Assembly: GCA_035529405.1 (NCBI GenBank) | Contig: DATKWV010000035.1 | Coordinates: 1 to 30,268, forward strand | Length of the DNA: 30,268 nucleotides | Reading direction: 5' to 3' | Source: DATKWV01 sp035529405 | Lineage (GTDB): Bacteria > Planctomycetota > Phycisphaerae > Sedimentisphaerales > Anaerobacaceae | Part shown: in pieces, positions 1-5,950 of the stretch | Position numbering within the stretch: position 1 is the stretch's first letter | Layout: each line of letters begins with the position of its first letter | Notes under the pieces: model-generated | Told to the model about the DNA's origin: nothing | Database searches by the model: none | Seen by the model: the letters and a program-made list of their open reading frames with translations, nothing else | Made by a program: the position numbers and the translations under genes

Positions 1-91
1 AAGGGCGCCGACGGGAGTGCCGCAGTGACGGCGGAATAGGTTGTAACTGTGTACCGGTCGGGCCAGTGCTATTTAATTGTTATCGGACAGG

Positions 92-120
92 TTGCTAAAG
101 AATCGAGACAAAATTACTAT
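92..120 (+). promoter_or_regulatory. candidate sigma70-type promoter for the first operon
   Basis: TTGCTA (92-97) and TACTAT (115-120) are separated by exactly 17 nt. They lie about 45 nt upstream of the ATG at 166 and about 60 nt upstream of the TTG at 183. The match is good but not perfect, and it was found by eye. Confidence 0.4.
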
Positions 121-182
121 TTTGGCCAGATGGAACAGTAAGAATTAATGGAGCATGCTAAAACAATGAAAAAAAATATAGT

Positions 183-1184
183 TTGTTTTATTCTGTTTGT
201 TTTCTGCTTGTGTGGAACGGTGGATTGGTTGGAGCGGAAATCACCATCGAGCAACTGGCCAATACCTGCCAGCGGATGGAATGCGCAATAAGTGATATCT
301 CGATGGTATATGACACATATGGTGTACCAGCACAAACACCGGAAGAGTTTAGAGCCAGGTATGAAGAAGAAAAAGTGATGCTAATCCAGGACGGTCATAT
401 CAGCAGCAGACTATCAGCAGCGAATTTGTGCCCAAGAAATGAAGCCAACGAGCCTAATTCAGCACTGGTTCAGGGACGTTTTCTGCTGGAAGATACCATG
501 GTAGTAATTACGCAAGACGGAAACAGTTGGGAAAATTCAAACATAGCTTGCTTTGACGGAATTATAACCAAGCGTTTGTATATAGGCGGATGGCCCCGGC
601 AGGCAGTGAGTGCATACATTACGGAGGGCCAACAAATAGATGCGTGTTCCCTCATCCTCGGCCCGCTGGGTTTTTCAGTACTGCGCCCGGCACTGCCGGA
701 GTTCGGAGACGGCGGGCCACTGTCGGGCCTGTTAAGATATAGCGGTTTCGTAAATCTCGACACAAACACGACAAGTGTAAATGAATTCAATGTAATCCGT
801 GCAGATATACTAAACAGGGTCTCCAGGCGTGTTTTCATGCGTGTGTATTTTTCGGTGGACCATGGTTACACACCGGTCAGGTATGAATACCTGGGCGGCG
901 GCGGGCCGGAATCCAGTCGTATGGTTGTTATTAGGGTTGACATCCATTCCTTACAGGAAGTTAGCGATGGTTTATGGTTTCCAAGCAGCGGTTCCGTAGA
1001 AGCACCAAGACAAGGGCCGCAAAGCCATGTTTTTCAGGCGGTTGGCCGAATAGTAGTCAATCAGGGGCTTGCCGCTAAGGATTTCGATATAGTTTTTCCG
1101 GCCGGCACGAAGGTGCATGACGAAATAAGAAACATAACATACACGATAAAACCCAGCGAGGAGCAGTTCGATTTTCCGCAATAG
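183..1184 (+). CDS. secreted protein of unknown function (LolA-like fold possible)
   Basis: I do not recognise a firm family. The protein has a hydrophobic N-terminus ending near LVGAEITIEQ, which reads as a signal peptide with cleavage after Ala, followed by a beta-rich mature domain of about 310 residues. The C-terminus, with FPAGTKVHDEIRN near residue 305, resembles LolA-like secreted proteins of planctomycetes; this is a weak resemblance, not an assignment. The in-frame start is TTG at 183. A better start, ATG at 166 with GGAG at 150-153, is one base out of frame across an A8 run (169-176). One extra A would give a canonical Lys-rich signal peptide. The next gene, a C39-like protein, starts 3 nt after the stop, so the two are probably co-expressed and may act together in the envelope. 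Confidence 0.6.
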   Translation: MFYSVCFLLVWNGGLVGAEITIEQLANTCQRMECAISDISMVYDTYGVPAQTPEEFRARYEEEKVMLIQDGHISSRLSAANLCPRNEANEPNSALVQGRFLLEDTMVVITQDGNSWENSNIACFDGIITKRLYIGGWPRQAVSAYITEGQQIDACSLILGPLGFSVLRPALPEFGDGGPLSGLLRYSGFVNLDTNTTSVNEFNVIRADILNRVSRRVFMRVYFSVDHGYTPVRYEYLGGGGPESSRMVVIRVDIHSLQEVSDGLWFPSSGSVEAPRQGPQSHVFQAVGRIVVNQGLAAKDFDIVFPAGTKVHDEIRNITYTIKPSEEQFDFPQ

Positions 1185-1187
1185 AAC

Positions 1188-1817
1188 GTGAATAAAAGAC
1201 CAGCAAAGACAGCGGTTAAGTTGGGGGTACTGATATTTACAGTCGTATCTGCCGCAACAGCGGCTGATTCGAACGACCCGTCAATAAGCCAGTGTGGTAT
1301 AAACGCACTTTATTCGTGTATGCACTACCTGCAGGCAGGGGTACGACTTGACCAGTTATATGAAAATATACCCCGCACCAGTAACAACCAGGTAAACCTC
1401 GAGCAACTGGCCCGGTACGCCCGAACGTCCGGGCTGAATGTCAAAGCCGTAAAAAGGCCCGGCCCGGCTGACGTGAGGCAATACGTTACAAGCAGTTCGC
1501 CCGGCATTGTCCAATACAAATACCCTGACGGCAAAGGTCACATTGTAGCACTGCTAAGGCCTGAGGACAGGGATATATGGGTTTTTGACGTGCCGGCGAA
1601 TAAATCCATTGTCTCGGACGAGAAGCTTTGCACCTTGCTTGAGGAAAGTGAAGGCCTGTTAATTGTTTCCCGAACGACATTCAAGCAACGCGTGTCCGGC
1701 GTATTAAATGCTTCGACAGGAACCTGGTTTGCCCTGAGCGCGTTTTCTCTGGGGCTTTTGGCCATCAGTATCATCTCCGTAAAACACGGCAGGGAAAAAA
1801 CGACCACAGTCCGCTAA
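1188..1817 (+). CDS. C39-like cysteine peptidase domain protein, exported, C-terminal membrane anchor
   Basis: This 209-residue protein has an N-terminal export signal (residues 8-26, ending AATAA). Its central papain-like domain resembles peptidase family C39: Gln35-Cys36 in SQCGINALYSC, His118 in KGHIVALL and Asp134 in VFDVP fit the catalytic Cys-His-Asp order. Residues 181-197 form one hydrophobic segment followed by basic KHGREK, so the domain is probably held outside the membrane by a C-terminal anchor. C39 domains usually cut double-glycine leader peptides inside ABC exporters; here no transporter is attached or adjacent. The start is GTG 3 nt after the upstream stop, suggesting translational coupling with the secreted protein before it. 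Its substrate is unknown. Confidence 0.65.
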   Translation: MNKRPAKTAVKLGVLIFTVVSAATAADSNDPSISQCGINALYSCMHYLQAGVRLDQLYENIPRTSNNQVNLEQLARYARTSGLNVKAVKRPGPADVRQYVTSSSPGIVQYKYPDGKGHIVALLRPEDRDIWVFDVPANKSIVSDEKLCTLLEESEGLLIVSRTTFKQRVSGVLNASTGTWFALSAFSLGLLAISIISVKHGREKTTTVR

Positions 1818-1866
1818 AACCGAAACACTATACAGTTTGAACTACCGGCGGTATAATTCCAAAAGA

Positions 1867-2589
1867 ATGAGCAGGCAAAGGCTACAAAAGGTTCTGGCTG
1901 AGGCGGGAGTGGCATCCCGCAGGAAATGCGAGCAGCTGATACTCGACGGCCAGGTCAGAGTAAACAGGCAGGTGGTCGATAAGCTGCCGGTATTTGTCGA
2001 TGCCGAGAAAGACAGTATAACAGTTGACGGCAGGAAGATTCGGCCCGCAAAGAAGGTATATTACCTTTTTAACAAACCCAAGGGGGTGGTTTGTACGAAT
2101 TCGGACCCCGGAGGCAGGAAGAAGGCAATAGATATGATACCGTCGGGGGAGCGGATTTTCTGCGCCGGCAGGCTCGATATGGACAGCACAGGCTTGATAA
2201 TCCTGACTAATGACAACGAATTGACCAATGTGCTGACCCATCCGCGATACGTTCTGAGCAAAAGCTATGTTGCAACAGTGGACGGGAAAATCGACAGCGG
2301 GCAAGTCGAGAGGCTCAAAAAAGGGGTATGGCTTGCAGAGGGTAAAACAGCAGGGTCGGCGGTGAAGATAGTCCACAACAGCTATAAACAGTCGGTTCTG
2401 GAGATAACAATCCGTCAGGGCCTTAACAGACAGGTCCGCAGGATGCTGGCGAAAGTCGGTTTGAAAGTAAGGTTGCTTAAGAGAACGCAAATCGGTAAAC
2501 TTACTATCAGAGGTCTTGGCGAAGGCAAATACAGGCATCTTGCACAACCAGAGGTGGCGTACCTTAACGGAATAAAAAAACAGAAATGA
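1867..2589 (+). CDS. rluB: ribosomal large-subunit pseudouridine synthase, RluB/RsuA family
   Basis: The protein (240 aa from ATG 1867) opens with an S4 RNA-binding domain (RLQKVLAEAGVASRRKCEQ, residues 4-65). The RsuA/RluB catalytic domain follows: FNKPKGVVCTN, then AGRLDMDSTGLIILTND with the catalytic Asp, and later GLNRQVRRMLAKVGLKVRLL. Members convert specific rRNA uridines to pseudouridine in the cytoplasm. Length and motif order fit RluB (23S rRNA, peptidyl-transferase region), but RluE/RluF or RsuA cannot be excluded by eye. An upstream in-frame TTG at 1837 would add ten unconvincing residues, so the ATG beginning MSRQRLQ is preferred. The stop overlaps an ATG of the next reading frame (ATGA). 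Confidence 0.85.
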   Translation: MSRQRLQKVLAEAGVASRRKCEQLILDGQVRVNRQVVDKLPVFVDAEKDSITVDGRKIRPAKKVYYLFNKPKGVVCTNSDPGGRKKAIDMIPSGERIFCAGRLDMDSTGLIILTNDNELTNVLTHPRYVLSKSYVATVDGKIDSGQVERLKKGVWLAEGKTAGSAVKIVHNSYKQSVLEITIRQGLNRQVRRMLAKVGLKVRLLKRTQIGKLTIRGLGEGKYRHLAQPEVAYLNGIKKQK

Positions 2590-2600
2590 GGGTTGCGGCA

Positions 2601-3530
2601 ATGTCGGGAAATATAAATCGTCGCGGGTTTCTGCAAAAGTATGTCAGCGGCTCTTTGGCAGCAGGGCTGTGCCTGAGCATGGAGGAAAAGAACCTTTTGG
2701 CCGCGGAACGGACAAAATCACCAACTAAAAATACCTCAGGGACAATGCCAACCGGCAAAATCGGCAAGGTTAAAATCAGCAGACTGATTTGCGGCGGTAA
2801 TTTGATAAACGGCTATGCGCACAGCAGAGATTTGATTTATGTCTCGTCGTTATTAAAGCATTATTTTACAGACGAGAAGGTTTTCGAGACACTGCACATA
2901 GCCGAAGAAAACGGCATAAATACACTCATATCAAACGTCAGCAGCATGGAGCATGGGCAGGAAAATACAATCCGGCTGCTGAACAAATACTGGAAAACGG
3001 GCGGAAAGATACAGTGGCTTGCACAGGCAGACTCGACCGTAGATAATCCGACCGGCCATGTAAAAAAGGCCATCGATAACGGTGCTGTGGGTGTGTTCAT
3101 ACAGGGCGCATGCGGCGATACGCTGGTAACAGGCGGGCGGCTCGATGTAATCGAAAAAGTCGTATCGCTGGTCAAGGACAAAGGCCTGATAGCGGGCGTG
3201 GGGGCACATCTGCTGGAAGTTCCGATTGCTGTAGAAACAGCGGGCATAGAAACAGATTTTCACTTCAAGACGTTGAACGATGCAAATTATATGTGTGCTG
3301 CACCGCAGCAGACCATAGAATTCATGCAAACGGTCACAAAACCATGGATTGGCTATAAGGTCTTAGGTGCCGGGGTAACGCATCCTGCAAAAGGGTTCAG
3401 GTATGCCTTTGAAAGCGGGGCGGATTTTATTGCGGCGGGTATGTTTGATTTTCAGGTAGGCGAAGATGCAGCAATAGCGCGAGATATATTATCCAAAAAA
3501 ACAGGCAGAAAACGGCCTTGGAGGGCGTAA
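2601..3530 (+). CDS. Tat-exported aldo/keto-reductase-like protein
   Basis: The N-terminus carries a twin-arginine signal (NRRGFLQKYVSG followed by a short hydrophobic stretch), so the folded protein is probably exported by Tat, perhaps with a bound cofactor. The mature part looks like an aldo/keto-reductase TIM barrel: KISRLICGGN near the start, an EENGINTL segment where the family has GINFFDTA-Y, and a late GADFIAAGMFDFQVGED strand. The usual catalytic Asp and Tyr of that segment are not visible, so oxidoreductase activity is doubtful. ATG 2601 has GAGGG 8 nt upstream and gives MSGNINRRGF; an alternative ATG at 2586 overlaps the rluB stop. A candidate terminator follows at 3589. Confidence 0.65.
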   Translation: MSGNINRRGFLQKYVSGSLAAGLCLSMEEKNLLAAERTKSPTKNTSGTMPTGKIGKVKISRLICGGNLINGYAHSRDLIYVSSLLKHYFTDEKVFETLHIAEENGINTLISNVSSMEHGQENTIRLLNKYWKTGGKIQWLAQADSTVDNPTGHVKKAIDNGAVGVFIQGACGDTLVTGGRLDVIEKVVSLVKDKGLIAGVGAHLLEVPIAVETAGIETDFHFKTLNDANYMCAAPQQTIEFMQTVTKPWIGYKVLGAGVTHPAKGFRYAFESGADFIAAGMFDFQVGEDAAIARDILSKKTGRKRPWRA

Positions 3531-3588
3531 GGATAGATACAATTTATTCGCGGCGACCGACCTTGCATCCCACGTTTGGTATGGAAAA

Positions 3589-3619
3589 GGCGGTTTTTCA
3601 GGGAAAACGGCCATTTTTT
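3589..3619 (+). terminator. candidate rho-independent terminator of the 183-3530 operon
   Basis: GGCGGTTTTT (3589-3598) pairs with GGAAAACGGCC up to 3612, with one G-G mismatch and a terminal G-U pair around a CAGG loop. A run of six T follows (3614-3619). It lies about 60 nt after the stop of the Tat-exported gene and before the rpmB promoter. Confidence 0.5.
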
Positions 3620-3660
3620 GCGGGCGGGTGCTTGTTTTTTGGGGCGAATACACATTAAGC

Positions 3661-3688
3661 TTGCAATTTTGAGGGAAAATCCTATATT
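3661..3688 (+). promoter_or_regulatory. candidate rpmB promoter
   Basis: TTGCAA (3661-3666), a 16-nt spacer and TATATT (3683-3688) lie about 55 nt upstream of the rpmB start. The position between a terminator and an isolated ribosomal protein gene supports a dedicated promoter. Confidence 0.5.
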
Positions 3689-3743
3689 AGGCCATTTCAG
3701 GCGATTAGTAAAAAGCAAGCTATGTGAATGGAGAATTTTCGGG

Positions 3744-4007
3744 ATGTCCAGAGAGTGTTATTTTACGGGTAAGCGGACGGCTTCGGGCAGAAGTATCTCG
3801 CGTCGCGGCAAGGCGAAATACCTCGGCGGAGTGGGTAAGAAAGTCACAGGCGTGAGCAAGCGAAAGTTCAAGCCGAATATCCAGAAAGTGCGGGCAGTTG
3901 TGGACGGCAGGGTCTGCAGGATAAAAGTTTCAGCCAAAGCCATACATATGGGTCTTGTTCAAAAGCCGCCTAAGCGAAAGTACCAAACGCAAAAAGCGGT
4001 TGGTTGA
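3744..4007 (+). CDS. rpmB: 50S ribosomal protein bL28
   Basis: The 87-residue product begins MSRECYFTGKRTASG and is very basic, matching bL28 in the N-terminal C-x-TGK pattern, the central KRKFKPNIQKVR and the RVCRIKVSAKAIH segment. It is a structural protein of the large ribosomal subunit. No paired CxxC motifs are present, so this is a zinc-free form. The start is fixed by GGAG at 3730-3733, 10 nt upstream. The frame stays open upstream to 3576, but that extension contains the promoter and has no similarity to L28. It forms a one-gene transcription unit with its own promoter and terminator, rather than pairing with rpmG. Confidence 0.93.
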   Translation: MSRECYFTGKRTASGRSISRRGKAKYLGGVGKKVTGVSKRKFKPNIQKVRAVVDGRVCRIKVSAKAIHMGLVQKPPKRKYQTQKAVG

Positions 4008-4047
4008 GAAAGACATTGCATTTTTGACAGGATGGTTTTTTAATTAC

Positions 4048-4077
4048 AGCGAGGCGGATTTCGGCTTCGCTTTTTTT
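4048..4077 (+). terminator. rho-independent terminator after rpmB
   Basis: AGCGAGGC (4048-4055) pairs with GGCTTCGCT ending at 4071, giving an 8-bp stem with one G-U pair. A run of seven T (4071-4077) follows. It begins 40 nt after the rpmB stop. Confidence 0.8.
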
Positions 4078-4190
4078 ATTTGGCAGTAAGGCAAATGAAG
4101 AAACGAATTGAGGCAGCAGGGGTCGAGAAAGGGGTCAAATCAGCACCGGGTCCAAGACAATAAAAAAAATGATTTTTGGAGGCGATTGCG

Positions 4191-4955
4191 ATGAGAACAG
4201 GTTATTTAGTGTTTTTAGCGGCGGTGGTTTTGCTTGCGGCACCGCGTGTATCGTCAAAAGAAGACGTTAGCGCCGATGGTGTCCAGATTCGGCTGCAGCA
4301 GCATAAGAAATTCGAAAAGGCGATAATCAAAACAATCAGATGTGAATACCTTATTTTTCTGCCGGAAGGTTACGGCAGGACAAGAAAAAGCTGGCCTGTC
4401 ATATTGTTTCTGCACGGAGCTGGAGAACGGGGCAATGATATAGAAAAATTAAGACTGCATGGTTTGCCGAGAATCGTTGAGACGCGCAAGGACTTCGCCT
4501 TTATAGTTGTATCGCCGCAGTGTCCGATGACAAGCTGGTGGCCTCAGGAGCAGGAGCTTTTGATAAACCTGGTGCGCGAGGTTGTGAAGAAATACGAGGT
4601 TGATACTGAGAGGATCTATCTGACAGGATTGAGCATGGGCGGTTTCGGGACATGGTCTCTGGCATGCCGGTATCCGGACTATTTTGCGGCTATAGCGCCG
4701 ATTTGCGGGGGATATGAGCCGTTTCTGGCAGGCAGTCTGAAAGATGTCCCGGTGTGGGCGTTTCACGGGGCCAAAGACGAGGTTGTGCCGGTATCGAGGT
4801 CTGAAGATATGGTCGAGGCCGTCAACGCCGCCGGCGGAGATGCGAAACTGACCGTTTATCCGGATGCCGGTCACGATGCGTGGACGGCCACCTACAATAA
4901 CGACGAACTTTACAAATGGTTCCTCGAACACCGTAAAAAGAAAAAGGGCAATTGA
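4191..4955 (+). CDS. secreted alpha/beta hydrolase (phospholipase/carboxylesterase type)
   Basis: The protein (254 aa from ATG 4191) has a signal peptide (MRTGYLVFLAAVVLLAAPRVSS) and then a single alpha/beta-hydrolase domain. Visible features are the oxyanion region LFLHGAGERGND, the nucleophile elbow GLSMGGFGTW, Asp in HGAKDEVVP and His in AGHDAW, in the correct order for a Ser-Asp-His triad. The family includes exported esterases and feruloyl-esterase-like enzymes; the substrate cannot be read from the sequence, though the periplasm or cell exterior is the expected location. The start is set by TTTTTGGAGG a few bases upstream; the TTG at 4176 overlaps that ribosome binding site and is rejected. 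It appears monocistronic, following the rpmB terminator. Confidence 0.8.
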   Translation: MRTGYLVFLAAVVLLAAPRVSSKEDVSADGVQIRLQQHKKFEKAIIKTIRCEYLIFLPEGYGRTRKSWPVILFLHGAGERGNDIEKLRLHGLPRIVETRKDFAFIVVSPQCPMTSWWPQEQELLINLVREVVKKYEVDTERIYLTGLSMGGFGTWSLACRYPDYFAAIAPICGGYEPFLAGSLKDVPVWAFHGAKDEVVPVSRSEDMVEAVNAAGGDAKLTVYPDAGHDAWTATYNNDELYKWFLEHRKKKKGN

Positions 4956-5236
4956 ACAGTGTAGAGTATAATGGAACATGTGGTGACAGCCGAGGTTGGC
5001 AGGAACAGTCAAAACAAAGCAAATCCGGCAACAGCGACGGAAAGCCATGAGAAAAAACAGTCAGTTTAATCGGCGTAATTTGCGAATTGTCACTAAAAAA
5101 AACTTCCGGTAAAAAGTGCGGCTGCATGCTGAATAAAAGCCCTGGCGGGGCAAAAAAGGGCATCTGTGGAACGGGCAGGGACGGTGCAAAAGGATGTTAA
5201 GAAGGTATATATAAGGCAGTTACAGCGTTTTTTTTG
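4956..5236. other. intergenic stretch before the cheD promoter
   Basis: No gene is supported in this part of the 464-nt gap between the hydrolase and cheD. A 32-codon ORF from ATG 4971 and an open frame starting GTG 5166 are present but unconvincing. An eight-T run lies at 5228-5235, directly upstream of the promoter. I saw no strong hairpin or RNA motif. Confidence 0.5.
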
Positions 5237-5265
5237 TGGACAAACGACATTAGCGAAAGTACAAT
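5237..5265 (+). promoter_or_regulatory. strong candidate promoter of the cheD-kinase-regulator operon
   Basis: TGGACA (5237-5242), a 17-nt spacer and TACAAT (5260-5265) make a near-consensus sigma70 promoter. Transcription would start near 5272, leaving a leader of about 148 nt before the cheD ATG at 5420. The promoter lies inside the 5166-5423 open frame, which argues against that frame being a gene. Confidence 0.6.
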
Positions 5266-5419
5266 ATAGAGCGGCAAAAGCTTTAATGCCGGTACCAGCA
5301 GGTGCGGCAAAGCCAATCGCGAAGGGTATTTTGATAATCACGAAGTTGCGGCATTTTTCAGGGACGAAAGCAATAGTGGTGCGCTGCATTACTTTTAAGG
5401 CAGCGGCTCGGGCGCAATT

Positions 5420-5929
5420 ATGAAGGAAGTTGTCGACGTCAATACGGGAGAGGTCAAACTCGGCACAGGTGAGGAAATACTAAGGTCGGTGGCGATAGGT
5501 TCGTGCATAGTTGTGGCGGCGTGCGATTTCAAGAAAAAGACGGGTGCTCTGGCCCATATAATGCTTCCGGGCAGGGCCGGCGCAAGAAGCCAGGAGAAGA
5601 CAAAGTATGCCGCGGACGCGATAGAGGAAATGGTGAACAAAATGACAGACGCCGGCACCAGCAAAGACGACATCGAGGTGTGTCTTATAGGCGGTGCAAA
5701 CATCCTGAAAAACGACGATGACACTATCTGCAGCGAAAATATCAGGTCCACCACGGAACTTCTGAAGGAAAGACAAATCCCCATAAAGGCAACGGTTCTG
5801 GGCGGTGAAAAGAGAAAGGGAGTGTGTCTGGATATAGAAAGCAGCACGGTTTTCTATACGGAAGGTGATGAAAAAGAGAAATTTTTATGGAAGGCGTGCG
5901 ACAAGAGCGGACAGGCAGAAATACCGTAA
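5420..5929 (+). CDS. cheD: chemoreceptor glutamine deamidase CheD
   Basis: The 169-residue protein matches CheD. GSC at 27-29 provides the catalytic Cys29 and AHIMLPG provides His46. Ser23 stands six residues before the Cys, where characterised CheD enzymes have the Thr of the triad. The central block GGANIL and the later VLGGEKRKGVCLDIESS are typical of the family. CheD deamidates selected glutamines of methyl-accepting chemotaxis proteins and in some bacteria binds CheC. No chemoreceptor, CheC, CheA or CheW is encoded in this window. Instead cheD leads directly, with a 21-nt gap, into a PAS histidine kinase and its regulator, suggesting it modifies or couples to a non-chemotactic signalling path. 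That role is inference. Confidence 0.88.
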   Translation: MKEVVDVNTGEVKLGTGEEILRSVAIGSCIVVAACDFKKKTGALAHIMLPGRAGARSQEKTKYAADAIEEMVNKMTDAGTSKDDIEVCLIGGANILKNDDDTICSENIRSTTELLKERQIPIKATVLGGEKRKGVCLDIESSTVFYTEGDEKEKFLWKACDKSGQAEIP

Positions 5930-5950
5930 GAGCAATTGGCAGGCGTGCAG

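Noticed and set aside
1..39. Possible C-terminal tail of a gene entering from the left (ending in TAG at 37-39)
   Set aside because: Only 12 codons are visible, and another frame is also open there, so a partial gene cannot be supported.
3576..3743. Upstream extension of the rpmB frame
   Set aside because: It spans a candidate terminator and the rpmB promoter, is unlike L28, and a ribosome binding site fixes the ATG at 3744.
4971..5069. 32-codon ORF after the alpha/beta hydrolase
   Set aside because: No ribosome binding site or similarity was evident; it is of a length expected by chance.
5166..5423. 85-codon open frame whose stop overlaps the cheD start (ATGA)
   Set aside because: It contains the strong cheD promoter, has no recognisable motif and a biased Lys/Ala/Arg composition. 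The overlap alone is weak evidence.
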